A stretch of 64,000 bases of DNA from Scalesia atractyloides (GCA_947069175.1 CAMTDV010000002.1:5931054-5995053), one strand, 5' to 3'. Counted from the stretch's first letter, positions 1-11,427 are shown. Translations and numbers: made by a program. Notes: generated by a model from the sequence alone, not told the origin.

Positions 1-31
1 GTACTAGTTAGTCTTTTTACAGAGAGGGGGG

Positions 32-34
<3 letters not shown>

Positions 35-72
<38 letters not shown>
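35..72. repeat. (TA)n microsatellite
   Basis: An almost pure alternating TA run of about 38 bp lies next to the window start. No gene is attached to it. Confidence 0.95.
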
Positions 73-74
<2 letters not shown>

Positions 75-269
75 TAATTAATTAACTAACTATAATTTGG
101 TTAAAGATGAGAGATCATAGTGTAATTAAGATGAAGTGACTAAAACGTAATTGGTATTTGAAAAAGTAATTTACCATTATTTTAAATTGTACCTTATACA
201 TTAAACTAAAAAAAGTTCTTTTAACTTTTTGGTATTTTAAATGGAATAGTTAAATGCATTTATACATAA

Positions 270-300
270 CTAGTAAGATTACCCGCGCTATGCAGCGGGG
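270..300 (-). mobile_element. candidate Helitron 3' terminus
   Basis: Read on the minus strand, a short GC-rich hairpin (CCCGC stem, 8-nt loop, GCGGG) is followed after about 8 nt by CTAG and then T. That is the known layout of a plant Helitron 3' end: hairpin, CTRR, insertion into AT. The element would extend toward higher coordinates. I could not find its 5' TC end and no Rep/helicase is visible, so it would be non-autonomous. Confidence 0.4.
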
Positions 301-589
301 TTTCGATCGATATCTATATTGGTTTCATATAGAAACCAGAAGAAATATGCTTAAAAGAATATAAATTTTTTTTACATCGACCGAAAACAATGAAAATAAA
401 TTTAAATTGGACAGCGAAATAGACCGATTTTAAATTAATTGTCAATGGAATTGTAAATTCTATCTTAAATATAATTTTAATGAAAAAGGAACCTTAAACT
501 AAAATACTAAATATAAAGAAAAATAAAAAAAAATCAAGAAAGAAACAAAAAAGCAAATAGGATGTAAGCACTATTCACACAACTTACTA

Positions 590-985
590 ATTGTAATTTA
601 CGTCAAAACATCGACCAACTTAAATATATACTAACACATGCATAAAAATAAGCACATAAGAAAACATTTACGATGCGTTGCAGCGGTAGGAATGTAAAGT
701 AACCAGAATTTATACCGTCTAATGAAAACATATTATATTTGCCCCAACTCGTTTCCGAATAAAATTTACGTCAAAACGTAGACGACTAAAAACTTACATA
801 AAAATAAGCAAGAAAATGTATTATATTTGACCCGACTCATTTTCAGAAGAAAAAAATTTGCGTCAAAACGTAGAACAACTGAAAACGTATAGAATAATAA
901 GTATAAAAACATATTATATGAGAAAAGTTTACGTCTAAACGTTAATGAATTTGAATTTATACCAATACATATCTAAAATAAACAC
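590..985. repeat. diverged short repeats around ACGTCAAAACGT
   Basis: The motif ACGTCAAAACGTAGAC or a close variant recurs near 600, 768, 862 and 929. Each copy is followed by AT-rich sequence containing AATAAGCA-like words. The spacing is irregular (about 70-170 bp). It is probably the body of the candidate Helitron or another non-autonomous element. No coding sequence is supported in 74-1437; the one longish open frame there is low-complexity Phe/Ile/Tyr sequence. Confidence 0.5.
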
Positions 986-1437
986 GTAAAACTCAATTAC
1001 AGAGTTATTAGAAAGTTAACGGGTTGTAGTTGTTAACACTGAAAACTGAAAGGTATAAGTATACAAAAATATATACAAAAAAGACAAAAAAATTGAAAAA
1101 GCAAAACAAAAAAGACAAAAGACAAAGAAAAAAAATGAAATTTACTATACAAGTAGTTTGTAAACTTAAGATATAGAATAGAATAGAATAAAAATGAGTG
1201 GTTAGTTGTCAAAATTATATTGTATAAAATCACCTGAAAATACACACTAAAAATAAAAACCTCATATTTTATAAAAGTGATAAAATTGATCAAACTATAT
1301 AGATACATTGAAGTGTCTAAACTTATTATAAAATATGAGAAAGGATGAAGTACAAAAGAGAAATTGTGTGTGAAGTCTACATGAGAATCATAGCTTGACA
1401 AGTCTCATTTTCAATCTAAGGCTGGAAGGTTAATTTA

Positions 1438-2317
1438 GTTTTTTTTCTCAAGTGAACTAGTTTCTCTCTTATTTTCGATCGACTATAACTTTTCATACGT
1501 TAATATATTTCTTTAAATTACATTGTATTAACAAGCATTTTATTTTCTTTAATTTGAACAGCCTATTGCTATAGTTTTCATAAAAAATTACAGGATTTTG
1601 AATACCCGTTACGTGATTACGTGTTTGAATACCCAATAATGACTACGTGATTTTGAATACACATTCAATTGAATCATTACGTGATTACACAATCAATATA
1701 AATCAATTACGTGATTACACATTCAATAATAAGAACTTGACTGTTTATGTTCTATTACAAGATTAAATATCTAACATACGATATTATGTGGTTATTAGAG
1801 GCTGATTTGGCTTGTGTTTTGTATATAATTTATTCTTAATATGTGATTAGACCTGAAAAATATTAAGTATTCCATATGAAATATTATGTATTAAATGTTT
1901 TATTTTTACGTAATTATGTAATCACTCGGTGGTTTTTCACATAAATACTATAATGAAATCATGAAATCACAAATTGGGTATTTAAAATCACGTAGTCACA
2001 TAATAATACATAGTCAACTATTATTACATAATTACGTAATTACTTATTGAGGTTTCACATTAAATTATATAATGAGATCACGTAGTCACGTAATGGGTAT
2101 TCAAAATCACGTAGTCACGTACTAGGTATTCAAAATCACATAATCACGTAATGGGTATTCAAAATATTGTAATTTATAAAAAACTATAGCAATAGTCTGC
2201 TCGAATTAAAGAGAATGAAATGCATTAATACGTTGTAATTTTTTTTAAATATTAACGTATGAAAAAATTATAGCTGTTTGAAAATTAAGGGGAAAGGAGT
2301 TCAAGTGAGAAAAAACC
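1438..2317. mobile_element. non-autonomous element with long terminal inverted repeats
   Basis: The left end (1438-1620) and right end (2141-2317) are imperfect inverted repeats of about 180 bp. Shared blocks in the same order include a T-run followed by CTCA..TTGAAC/GTGAAC, CATACGTTAATAT, TTTAATT.GA.CAG, CTATTGCTATAGTTTT and TTTTGAATACCC. The interior holds many copies of ACGTGATTACGTG / CACGTAATGGGTATTC words. No transposase is encoded. The long TIRs suggest a Mutator-like or foldback element. I could not find a convincing target-site duplication, so the outer edges are uncertain by several bases. Confidence 0.75.
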
Positions 2318-3199
2318 AGAATACCATTTCTATATTTGTGTTTTTCAATTGTTTGAACCTTAGATTTACCAAAATGCCACCGCTTTATTTTTGCCATTGA
2401 TCTTGGGAGATCAAAAAAGAAAGATCTTCGTACAAAAAGTTCTCTTATATGGTAACCACACTCTAAAATATATGTACCTATAAAAAATAAATTGTTACGT
2501 GTTAAACTTATCAAATTTCAAGTGTTTAAAAATTCTAACGAGTATATTTTAAACTAAATAAAAATTAACTAATAACATTCTCTTCACTCACAAAATCACA
2601 CTATTTAACTTACTTTACTTTTAACTCTTATAGGATTATCTTTTATAAAGTTGTCACAATCATTCTTTATTTTAAACCTCAACATTTTTTTTCACTTTCA
2701 ACTTTGATCTCTTATACCTTTCATCTTTTATAAATTTATCCTTTTATATTTCAGATTAAATTTTGTGAGTTAACACGCGTGTTTGGATCAACATTTTTAT
2801 GTCTATTTTCTAACGGGTGCTACCCGACTTGATATTCTTTTCTATATTTTACGTCTCGTTATAATTTTTGCGAGTTAAATTGCCGTAACGCACGTGCATG
2901 GTTCAATATTTTTACGTTAAAATACAAAAAAGTATAAAAATATCCAATAATAAAAATAAATACAAGTCTAAATAAAAACGTATAAAAATACAACTTGTTC
3001 TCTAGATCTTCTAGACTATGTATGTGGGTGTTTGCAATATGTTCCACAAGATTCAATTGAAGGGCATTGTCGGTTTATCGTCAATGCAATTCCATAAGAA
3101 TATCATTGCATACTTCTTCATTGGTAGGACTTTGCACCATTATCTTTCATTGTGAAATATACCGTAAACGTACTTTATATTACTAATTTTGGATTGTGC
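2318..3199. other. AT-rich intergenic sequence
   Basis: No supported gene. Around 2765-2930 there are two related stretches (GAGTTAACACGCGTG and GAGTTAAATTGCCGTAACGC) followed by similar TTCAATATTTTTACGT text. They look like ends or subrepeats of a decayed transposable element. Confidence 0.4.
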
Positions 3200-4075
3200 A
3201 TTGCCCATGTATGTAGTCGAAATACAACCCAGCAAGCTTTTTAAGACGCCTAAACCTTATTCTACGTCCTTTCTTGCCAATTCTTGTGTTTCCTTGAACT
3301 TTTTTCGTTACCATTGCATGGATAGGCATATTATTTGATAAAAGTTGCCACCTGGGTATATCTCAGCAACAAGATAATACACATACTTGTATCGTACTTC
3401 GTTTACCTCAGATGGACACTGGTGCACAGATGCATGTAAAACCTCATTGGATAATACCGGTTCATAGAAGACGTTGTGGTCGTTTTTAGAATCAACGACA
3501 CCATAGAATGCATGCCAAAGCCATAAATCTTGGTAGACTACATTTAGAGCATAATTCTCTTGTACCTATGAATTGTGATCACCTATCATGTATTGCCCTC
3601 ACCATTTTGTTGGGCAGTTCTTTCAAGTCTAATGTGTACAACTAGTGCTACATGGCATTCCAAGAAATCCATGTTTTTTAGTGTGTCGCGTACAAAAGTT
3701 GTATGCTGTTGGAAGTTAGTCTACAATAATATTCTTCTCCATAAAACTTAATAACACATTCATAAAAGTATTAAGGACTTTCACGTGAAGTTCTTTCGAA
3801 GATATTCAAGTACTCATTATACCATCAGAAGCATTTCCGTATGCTAGTTGACGTATAGCCAATGCCAACTTTTGTAGCGAAGGAAAACCTTTTTGTATCT
3901 ATCAACCCAACCATTTTTTGAAGATCACAATTTATTTTTAAGAATAGTTTCGTTTGCATTCAAAAACCTACTTCTACACATCTCGTCTCCAAATAGTGGA
4001 TCATCAACAAGGTAATATTGCATGAGGCGGTCATATGTGGCTTCACGATTTCTAGGTACATGAACTCATGACCTT
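3200..4075 (-). pseudogene. PIF/Harbinger transposase relic (DDE_Tnp_4 type)
   Basis: Minus-strand translation, joined across several frameshifts, gives the typical order of a plant Harbinger transposase. An N-terminal block resembling YDRLMQYY..DPLFGDEMCRSRF lies near 3980-4040. The central block WLWHAFYGVVDSKNDHNVF, with the second catalytic Asp region, lies near 3480-3540. YKYVYYLVAEIYPGG lies near 3370-3400, and RKDVE, with the last acidic residue, near 3270. The first catalytic Asp region (about 3640-3690) is scrambled, and in-frame stops are frequent. It is dead. A partner Myb-like ORF is not recognisable, and the ends with a TTA/TAA duplication were not located. Confidence 0.75.
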
Positions 4076-5090
4076 ACAATATCTTCAACAACATGATATA
4101 GCGACATGGCCGAACATATAGTATAATTAACCTATGCTTGGGCCTAGGGCCTCCAAAAAGATAGAGTCTCCACTTAAAAGAAAAGTAATATGCTAACTAT
4201 ATATTAGTGCGAACTTATTGTTTAAGATTCGTTTGATTACTTACACAAGCAAACACTATGTGTTATAGTTGTTTTAGATTTTTGTTTAGTTTCAAACACT
4301 GGAGTATCGTTTATAATAACCAAAGAAGAAAAAAGGGTCTCAAAATTTCATTTCGCATTGGGCCTCTAAAAAGCTTGGAACGGCCATGTGTAGCGATATG
4401 CTAGAAAAATTCTAATGAGATATTGAAAGATACAAATATTCACATCTAAAGCTTTATCGTTATGCATTTTGAAGAGACCCATGGAATAATGCATGGGTTG
4501 AAATTTGAGAGTGATTTGAGAATGACTTAAAAAATTGAGTTGGTATATATAAGAGATTAGGGTTGATTTAATCTCTCTTTTCTGTGCTAAACGGCTATTT
4601 TTTAACGGCATCTTGATTGTTGGTGGCAAGGGACACCGCGTTGAGAAAAAATCCACGATTAAGAGGGTAAAGAGGGTGTTCCCACAATCCCACCGCTACC
4701 ACACCCTCCCACTTCTCGTATGCATACCACATACCCTATGTTTGTAGCGCCGGTTGCGCCTCTAGGTATTTCTTTAATAAAATTACAATAAGTTATCTTT
4801 AGTACTTAATCTGCTACAAATAATCTACTTTATGTTATAGCTAATATTTAACTTTGTAAAGGTGAACTAAGCCAAGGTGACCTAATAGTTTTTTGTTTTT
4901 ATTTAGAGGTGCTGTCCACATCAACGATTGACATCTTGGTATGGTATTTTCATATCTTATCATGAAATTTACTTTAACTATTTAATATTTATTTAACTTA
5001 ATACTATTTTAGAAAGTAAAATAGTTTATTTGTTATATGACGTAACAACATCAAATACTTTAGATATTCATAGTAACGAAGAGCTATATA
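4076..5090. other. Harbinger 5' flank and intergenic sequence
   Basis: Probably contains the 5' part of the Harbinger element up to about 4740, where a C-rich stretch (CCACACCCTCCCAC) occurs. Two similar words, GGGCCTCCAAAAA (about 4148) and GGGCCTCTAAAAA (about 4362), bracket about 230 bp that may be a later insertion. No gene is supported. Confidence 0.3.
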
Positions 5091-5099
5091 GAGCATAGT

Positions 5100-5442
5100 A
5101 TATTGATGGCATCAACTTATCATTAAAAAATACCCGTGTAATAGATTACCCTCACAAACTAACTTTTCATAGTGTTACTAACGAAAGAATGTTATTATTT
5201 TACATGCGTGACTCGTCGCGATGTGATGGGGCTTTAAGATGTATTGTTAAATTTTGGTCAACTTTTTTGCAAACAAACGTAAATTACGAAACAAACTTAG
5301 AGTATCGAAATATATACACGGTTGTTGATTGTTTACATATCAAAGTACGTATCCCAAGACCACCAACACCAAGGCCAAAAACCGCAACGGAACTCTTAAA
5401 GAGACCGCGACTTCCTTCCATGGTGCACCAAGGCCAGTTATG
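5100..5442 (+). other. unassigned open stretch
   Basis: One plus-strand frame is open from about 5101 to the stop at 5441-5443; the first ATG is at 5189 (84 codons). The translation is not low-complexity: it contains ALRCIVKFWSTFLQTN and, at the end, PRPPTPRPKTATELLKRP. I do not recognise a family. There is no TATA box at a useful distance, and the sequence downstream is repeated DNA. It may be one exon of a decayed gene or a captured gene fragment. Start, splice sites and function are all unsupported. Confidence 0.2.
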
Positions 5443-5848
5443 AAGCCACAAGTAGGGAAACTAACATGTGTAAGAGGCATCCTCAGGTCAACCTTAATCT
5501 TGAAGTCGTCGGGCATGAGACCATGCAAATTAATAGGGCAAACTTGACAAATGTTGTCTTTCCAGGTTTGATCCGCGTCCCCATGTCTTCTCCAATGTAC
5601 CAACCATGTTATATATTGAATTAACAGGGTTAACATGGCCATTGTCACTATTAAACTGGGCACATGTATCTGGAATGTGCAATGACAAAAACAATTGTAA
5701 ATTTAGCAACCCAAGCCAAATAGGCCCAAGTTTAGCAATCAAAACAAAACTCGTCATCAAAATAGACGTAAGTTTTTGAAAAAGTAAAAAAAAAAAAACA
5801 GTTAGGTTGGAAAATGATCAAAAACATAGAGACAACACTAAAAACAAA

Positions 5849-6066
5849 AAAATTCAAAGGTACCAAATCTTACTATGAAATAAGCACAACGTACAACTAA
5901 CTCATACGCAATAAAGGTCTAAAGCCCAAGTTACAAGTGGGTAGAGCCTAAGTATGTTGTAAATTAAAAATTCAAAGGTCCCAAATCTTACAATGAAATA
6001 AGCACAACATACAACAACTCATACACAACAAAGGTCTAAAGCCAAAGTTATGTATGTTGTAAATTA
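5849..6066. repeat. 118-bp tandem duplication
   Basis: Two head-to-tail copies with a 118-bp period, each starting at TTCAAAGGT.CCAAATCTTAC (5853 and 5971) and ending at TATGTTGTAAATTA. They differ by several substitutions and a small deletion near the end of the second copy. No coding sequence is present. Confidence 0.8.
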
Positions 6067-7440
6067 CACTTATATATAATATCAACATAATTGATCCATT
6101 GTTAGCTTGTTATTTGTAGAATTACTATTTGGCAAATTGGATTTTAATAATCCGAACTTACTCTTTTTAGCCGATAATAATCCAAACTCAGTTAATTACC
6201 CACAATAAACCGAACTCTTCCATTTTGTTTGTAAAATAGTCCGCCGTTAAAAAACATAACGAAGTTAAGTTTTTTTTCAAATTACAAACTGTTGTTTTTC
6301 GACTTTGATCAGTACGAGGATACGAGTGTAGTCATGTAAAGCTTACCTCGAAGCAGTGCTCTAATATTTATCGGGTTTGTGTTAAGTAGTTTTTCTAACT
6401 ATTTTTACACCTAAATATCATTTAACATTGCATTTATAAATATTTGAACTTACATCATTTTTAGAGACAAAAACCATATCATTTGACCACTAGATCATTG
6501 GTATGTGTCAAGTAATCACCAATCGAGTACACCAGTTAATTTGTTGAAACTTTACGTTGAGATTCATAAATATATTTCTTACTTTCTAATTTTCAGATAA
6601 TTTTATTACCTACAAAAACTAAACATGTAAAAGCTATAAATAATAGATTATCCTATTATCGACTACAAAAGAAAACAAAGACCGAAAGAACATGTTTATG
6701 TTTTGGATTAGATATACATCCATGTTTTGAATAATTAAATTCACTTAATATCATACCCGTCTAAACCCTACCGTCTCAACCCTACGAAAATTTTAAAAAT
6801 TAATACCATTTGTCCAATGCCAGTCTAATGTTCGATTACTCGTCCCAAATATTTCAAAAATTAGGTTCATATGTCTTTCCTAGTAATTAATAAATACACT
6901 CTTTAATACGTCTATACTGAATTCTTTATTTTTGTTGTTCTGTATTTAATTAGATATTGAATTCTTTATTTTTGTTGTTATGTATTTAGTTAGATTATAG
7001 TGTTAACGTTTAACTTTCTTTCTGAAGGAGGAGATGCATTTACTCAAGATAAAATAATATCAAGATATATATAAAAATAAATAATTGTAAAATGGTGTAT
7101 ACGAAATTTTATGCAATAATATCTACTAAAATTATTTAAAAAAATGGAATTACACTTTAAATAAAAACAGAAAAAAAGTGTAAAAATTAATTAGATCATC
7201 CAACAAGTGTTGTGTTTGATGATATACCGTCTATGAACAATTAAACCCCCAAACAATGAACTAATTACAATCAGCCCCCATATGTTCCCCAAACATTCCT
7301 ACAAGCCCTCAGTTAAGGGTATAGAATAACCATACTCATTTCTTCAAGGGTTTAAATGACTAAACTTAATAAGGGCTTTTCCGTCTTTTCACCCAACTGG
7401 TTCTCTCGTAATTATCAGTAATATCGTGGGCAAGATGCTA
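6067..7440. other. intergenic sequence upstream of the small gene
   Basis: No gene is supported. The stretch at 6130-6350 (AATTGGATTTTAATAATCC ... AACGAAGTTAAG) has the look of a dispersed plant repeat. A short direct repeat (TTGAATTCTTTATTTTTGTTGTT-like) occurs twice near 6920-6980. The last 200 bp before the TATA box are richer in C runs. Confidence 0.35.
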
Positions 7441-7450
7441 ACTTTTTCCC

Positions 7451-7458
7451 TATATAAA
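7451..7458 (+). promoter_or_regulatory. TATA box of the small gene
   Basis: TATATAAA is followed by a CT-rich stretch (TCTCTCCCACACC, about 7480) that is typical of a plant transcription start and 5' leader. It lies about 285 bp upstream of the 158-codon ORF. Confidence 0.6.
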
Positions 7459-7622
7459 CAACCCACCACATCTTATTCTCTCCCACACCTTTTCTTCATC
7501 TATTTTCTCTCTATCTCCGCCGGTGCGCCGCCCACTCCTCCACCACGCGCCGCCGTGCTCCGATTTGTACGCAGATCCACTCGTTTTTGTAACAACCTTT
7601 TTCAGTTGTGATCCAAAAATTT

Positions 7623-7721
7623 ATGGTCGTAAATTACGAATTTACCCCTGGATTTTTTAACTGGTTGTTCTTTCTTAATCCGTCAAATTGGGGGCATTTA
7701 CGTAAAGTTCGGATACGGTAG
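7623..7721 (+). promoter_or_regulatory. upstream ORF in the 5' leader
   Basis: A 32-codon ORF starts at 7623 and stops at 7719-7721, 14 nt before the main start codon. If the leader is not spliced it is positioned to reduce main-ORF translation. If a leader intron removes it, it has no role; the T-rich stretch around 7655-7680 leaves that possibility open. Confidence 0.35.
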
Positions 7722-7735
7722 TTACTCACGCGCTC

Positions 7736-8212
7736 ATGCAAGCCACGATGAGCCACGCGCCACGACAATTAACGGCTTCAAATAAGACAAAAGCCAGCGA
7801 TAATAAAACGTTTGATTTTCTCAAGCCGTCAACAATACCTAAGCTAGCCAAGCCGGTTATACCACGAGCCGCGGATCCAATCAAGCCGGCTCGACCACCA
7901 AGCGATAGTAAGCTCATGGCTGGGTATCTGGCTCATGAGTACCTAACCAAAGGAACCTTGTTTGGCCAGCCGTGGGACCCGGCTCGAGCCGATGTAGTGC
8001 CTGTTTCTAGCGCGGCTCATTTAGCCGATCTTAGGAAGCCGATGAAACAGAGTGTTAGCCAAAAGGGTAAGCCGGCTGAGCCGAAGCCGGGTGATAAAAG
8101 AAAGTTTGAAAGCTACGCGCAAGTGTCGGGTATTCTCATGGGTAAAAATGGAGTGCATATACCCGGCATTGTTAACCCGACCCAGTTAACCCGGTTTTTG
8201 AATCTTCAATGA
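7736..8212 (+). CDS. small conserved-looking plant protein, 158 aa, function unknown
   Basis: An intact 158-codon ORF, clearly higher in GC than its surroundings, with a TATA box and CT-rich leader at a sensible distance. The N-terminal half is a basic, Pro/Lys/Ser-rich low-complexity region. A compact central block reads MAGYLAHEYLTKGTLFGQ (residues 60-77), followed by WDPAR. A second block near the C-terminus reads HIPGIVNPTQLTRFLNL (141-157). These blocks look like conserved motifs of a small plant-specific family, possibly the group annotated 'embryo sac development arrest 6-like', but that name is from memory and unsure. There is no signal peptide, membrane segment or catalytic motif. 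The start at 7736 is chosen as the first ATG; Met5 at 7748 is an alternative. It is the only credible host gene in the window. Confidence 0.7.
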   Translation: MQATMSHAPRQLTASNKTKASDNKTFDFLKPSTIPKLAKPVIPRAADPIKPARPPSDSKLMAGYLAHEYLTKGTLFGQPWDPARADVVPVSSAAHLADLRKPMKQSVSQKGKPAEPKPGDKRKFESYAQVSGILMGKNGVHIPGIVNPTQLTRFLNLQ

Positions 8213-8597
8213 ATCAGTTACAAGTTATTATGTGGTTTGAAATTGCCCTTGCTTTAAAATGTTGTACAGTACAATTGGCTATGCTTAGTTTTTTTTTTTG
8301 CAATTTAAATTTGTTTGTTAATGAATTTACAGATATTTAATTTTGTAGATTTTGAGGAGGGTGTTTCGTTTTACTTTAGTTTGGACACTTAAAATAATAA
8401 TTATTAAATTCTGTCATGCAAGTGTTGTTTTTAGTTATTTAATTTAGTTTTAACAGTTTTGAGTTAAAAATGAATGCATCGAATTAGGTAACAAGTACAA
8501 AGAAAGAGGTTGTTGCTTAAACTTCAATCTGGACATTCATTATAATATCGTGGAGGTTATTAATTAGGACTCAAAGTGCCATCTCTAATAAAAATTG
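8213..8597. other. 3' flank of the small gene
   Basis: AT-rich sequence with no further coding. Polyadenylation presumably occurs in the first 150-200 bp; no canonical AATAAA is obvious. Confidence 0.4.
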
Positions 8598-8612
8598 TAG
8601 TGTGTTTAGGAA

Positions 8613-8925
8613 TTCAAAACAAGTTGGTCTAGTGGTTATTTACTTGGTTTTTTTAGGTCTCAAGTTCAACTTCCCCTAGCATCACTTTGAAGGACATTGA
8701 TAGTGACAATAAAGTTTAGAACTAGGCCTCTTTGGAGGTTCCTAGTTCGAAACCGAGCCGAACCGGGTTTTACCGTAGTAGGCCTTCGGGCGGGCGGGTT
8801 TTCCCCGGAACTGGTGGCTTGGGTATGCATCCAACTCTGACCGTTATGGAGGAGGGGATACATTTGCTTGATTGAGGGCATCCCAGGATGCTTATCCAGT
8901 GATTTAGTTTGCCGTTCAAAAAAAA
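8613..8925 (+). mobile_element. tRNA-derived SINE
   Basis: A tRNA-like head with A-box TTGGTCTAGTGGTTA (about 8623-8637) and B-box-like AAGTTCAAC (about 8663) starts the unit. A second GTTCGAAAC lies at 8745, and the unit ends in GCCGTTC plus an A-run (8911-8925). Flanking target duplications start TAGTGTGTT at 8598-8606 and 8926-8934, and they extend with mismatches to about 14 bp. Head, tail and duplication together fit a plant SINE inserted by LINE machinery. It has no coding capacity. Confidence 0.75.
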
Positions 8926-8934
8926 TAGTGTGTT

Positions 8935-9327
8935 GAGAAAGCTATTATTATCATTCGGCTCGAGTTAATTTATGAATAAACGATTGTGTATTAATTAATT
9001 AATAATGCATTAGGTCTCGCTTTAACCTTTAAACGAGTTACAATGAACAAACATTAGTATTAAGCAAACGTCAAACAAGAGTCCACATTCTGTTTTTGAC
9101 AAGAGAGTTTACTTTCTTGCTATGGCTTGACACCACTCTGAAGATTTATTAGATTTACTGGCAATAGTCAAGGAGGTTGGCTCATTTGGTCGTTATGAAT
9201 TGGTAGTGCCATGGAGAGTTGAAGGTTGACTAGGAACCCGTTGTTTAGGGTTTGATGTAGATAAGAAGAGCACAAATGAGATGGGGGCGGGGGTGGTGGG
9301 TTATGTGGGGGTGGGGAGGTCGAGAAG
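8935..9327. other. sequence between SINE and copia relic
   Basis: No gene is supported. The part after about 9180, read on the minus strand, is Pro/Ser/Thr-rich and may be the linker between integrase and RT of the adjacent copia relic. Confidence 0.3.
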
Positions 9328-10760
9328 TTAGGGGACACAGGTGGTTGTGACTGTCATGTTGGGGAGGGTGAAATGTAGATAATGGGAATGACGGAGAATT
9401 GGATGGTACGAGAATGGGTGGGGTGGTGGTGTAGTTTCGGTTACCACAGTAGGTTGTGCGAAAGAGGTGTATAGACAGAGTGAGTGTGATGGTGAGGGTG
9501 GATTAGTAGTTATGGTAAAAGGAAACTGTGTTTCATTGAAACGAACATGATGAACAATGTATAGTTGGTCAGTTGACAAGTCAAAGAATCTATAATGATG
9601 ATGGAGATGGTTGTAACCATAACAAACACACATAGATGATCGAAAAATATATTTTGTGGTGATTATATGGACGAAGAATGGAAAACATTGGTAACTGAAA
9701 CTTGAAATAAAAAGTATCCAGGGGATCGTTTGAGGAAATGTTCAAAAGGCAACTTGTTGGCCGATGGGGCGGACCTACCTTACAATAAGGGATAGCCTGG
9801 TGGTAGTGTAAATTTTAGAAAATTTTGACGTTTTTCGATTTCGTTACCCTTTTTTTGAAACGTTACCCCTATAAGAATTTTCTAGATCCGCCACTACGAT
9901 ATACAAGATGGCTTGCGATTAGATAGAATGACTATTGTGTCGAAAGCAAAGTGCCCGAATTGTTTGGTACAAAATTGTCTTTGAGTTTATTGTGATAGAA
10001 GTTGTAAAAGTGTTGTAGACGTCTGAATTATAAACCAAAGGATAAACCCATATGTATCAAGAAAGATGATCAACACACTACATAAAGTAGTGATGACCTT
10101 CATAAGATAAAGGAGGTGTGAGCCCCCAAACGTCACAATAAACCAAATCGATAATATATTACTTTGGAAATTAGAAATACGTAAAGGTAGTTTTGTGGAT
10201 TTACCCATTAACCCTAATAACATTAAAGTGGTAAAGATCTAGTTGTAGAGAGAAATTAAGAATTATAGAATTGTAAAAAATGATAATATAGATAACCAAG
10301 CTGCCTATGCCAATTGGTATAGGGGTCACGATCTACAAAAAGTAGATTTTTTAAACCGGATGAAGAAGAGGAAGACGAAATGAGTAGAGGTTGTGTTCAC
10401 TGGGCAGTGAGAAGGGTAGTACATGTAGATTAGTCCTTCACAACAATAATAAAAACTCGAGTACGACTCAAATAAAACATTATTATCATGACAACATTTC
10501 TAAATGAAAATAAATTTTTTGGTAATCTATGGTACGTAAAGGATATCAAACAGACGAAAAGTTTTATTTGGCGAAAAAATTTGTGAGGAGCTATATAAAG
10601 GATAGTGAGTCCCTTGCCATTACCAACATGCAATAAATCATTACCACGATATACTTCTAAGTTGTCCAAACTTGTGAAATTAGGTGTGATATGTCTGTTG
10701 CTCTTGTGTATGGAAACCATGTTGTGGAAGAAGCACATGTGGGCTGCCTATGAGAAAGAT
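9328..10760 (-). pseudogene. pol: Ty1/copia pol relic (GAG-pre-integrase to integrase C-end)
   Basis: Three minus-strand blocks lie in the order expected for copia. (1) 10760-10430 is protease end and GAG-pre-integrase: HITPNFTSLDNLEVYRGND, then HVGNGKGL. (2) 10223-9987 is the integrase core start: KSTKLPLRIS, then a degraded DVWGSHT..DHFSRY-like region. (3) 9633-9328 is the end of the integrase region: GYNHLHHHYRFFDLS, then HVRFNETQFPF. All blocks carry stops or frameshifts, and RT and RNase H are absent. A small insertion-like segment lies at about 9763-9895. The relic is joined head to head to an Athila LTR at about 10760, and this junction is repeated in inverted form at 22.7 kb. Confidence 0.8.
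9763..9895. mobile_element. possible small hAT-like MITE in the copia relic
   Basis: About 130 bp bounded by imperfect inverted ends: TGGGGCGGACCTAC on the left and, reversed, AGTGGCGGATCTAG on the right. GGCGGATCTAG-type ends are common on plant hAT-like elements. It separates copia blocks, which supports an insertion. No clear 8-bp target duplication is seen. Confidence 0.35.
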
Positions 10761-10764
10761 CTGA

Positions 10765-11422
10765 ATAAAAAGATCTAAAAACTAGTTAAAGTTTTCTATA
10801 TATGGCTAACCTTGATAGTTTGTAAATCGTTATGTTCACGATTCAATCTTGGCATTAGTCTAGAAACCCTAAGTCATGAGAACCGATATCAATACTAGCT
10901 TCATTGGATTAGGCTTAATGTGTGTCTATAACCTTAACCATAGTTTAATGGGATTAACCTTAGTCGGTATTAATCCATTTTAGCACCTCATACACTATTG
11001 TCAAAGTTAAGTCTTGAAATAGTTTAATAAGTATCATTTGTCATCAATCTAGTAAGTCTTCATTAATTCGAGTCTTGGATAGTGATACTGTGTTGACCCT
11101 TGATCATCTTTCTTAGTTAATTAAAGTATTAGTATAATTGGTTTTAAAGTTTGATTATTAGTAGATTGCATATTAAGTGATAAATTTGGTACTGATAGCT
11201 TTTGTGTCATAGGATTAATACCCGATAACTTACGTGAACTATACCATACTATACCATACCATACCATTCCATACCATACCATACCATACCATACCATATT
11301 ATACTATACTATGATAGGTATGCTTGCTTGTTAATTGTGTAGTTAGTATTTGTTAGGTCTTTTACCTTAAAATTGGTCTGTGCGTGTTTCATATTTTATT
11401 AGTTACTATCTAAGCACGTCAA
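10765..11422 (+). mobile_element. Athila-like 5' LTR fragment
   Basis: AT-rich sequence that ends just before a recognisable Athila-type primer binding region. The true LTR start is lost because it abuts the truncated copia relic at about 10760. It contains a CATAC-type pentanucleotide array. Confidence 0.6.
11235..11312. repeat. (CATAC)n-type pentanucleotide array
   Basis: About 15 imperfect copies of ACCAT/ACTAT pentamers. The corresponding place in the inverted second copy (about 22185-22203) has only three or four units. Confidence 0.9.
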
Positions 11423-11427
11423 GTTTT

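Noticed and set aside
1033..1401. 122-codon minus-strand ORF rich in Phe, Tyr and Leu
   Set aside because: It is a by-product of A/T-rich low-complexity DNA. It has no domain, no promoter and no codon structure.
7426..7611. 61-codon ORF just upstream of the small gene
   Set aside because: Its ATG lies upstream of the TATA box, so it would not be on the transcript. Its Pro-rich part is the CT-rich leader.
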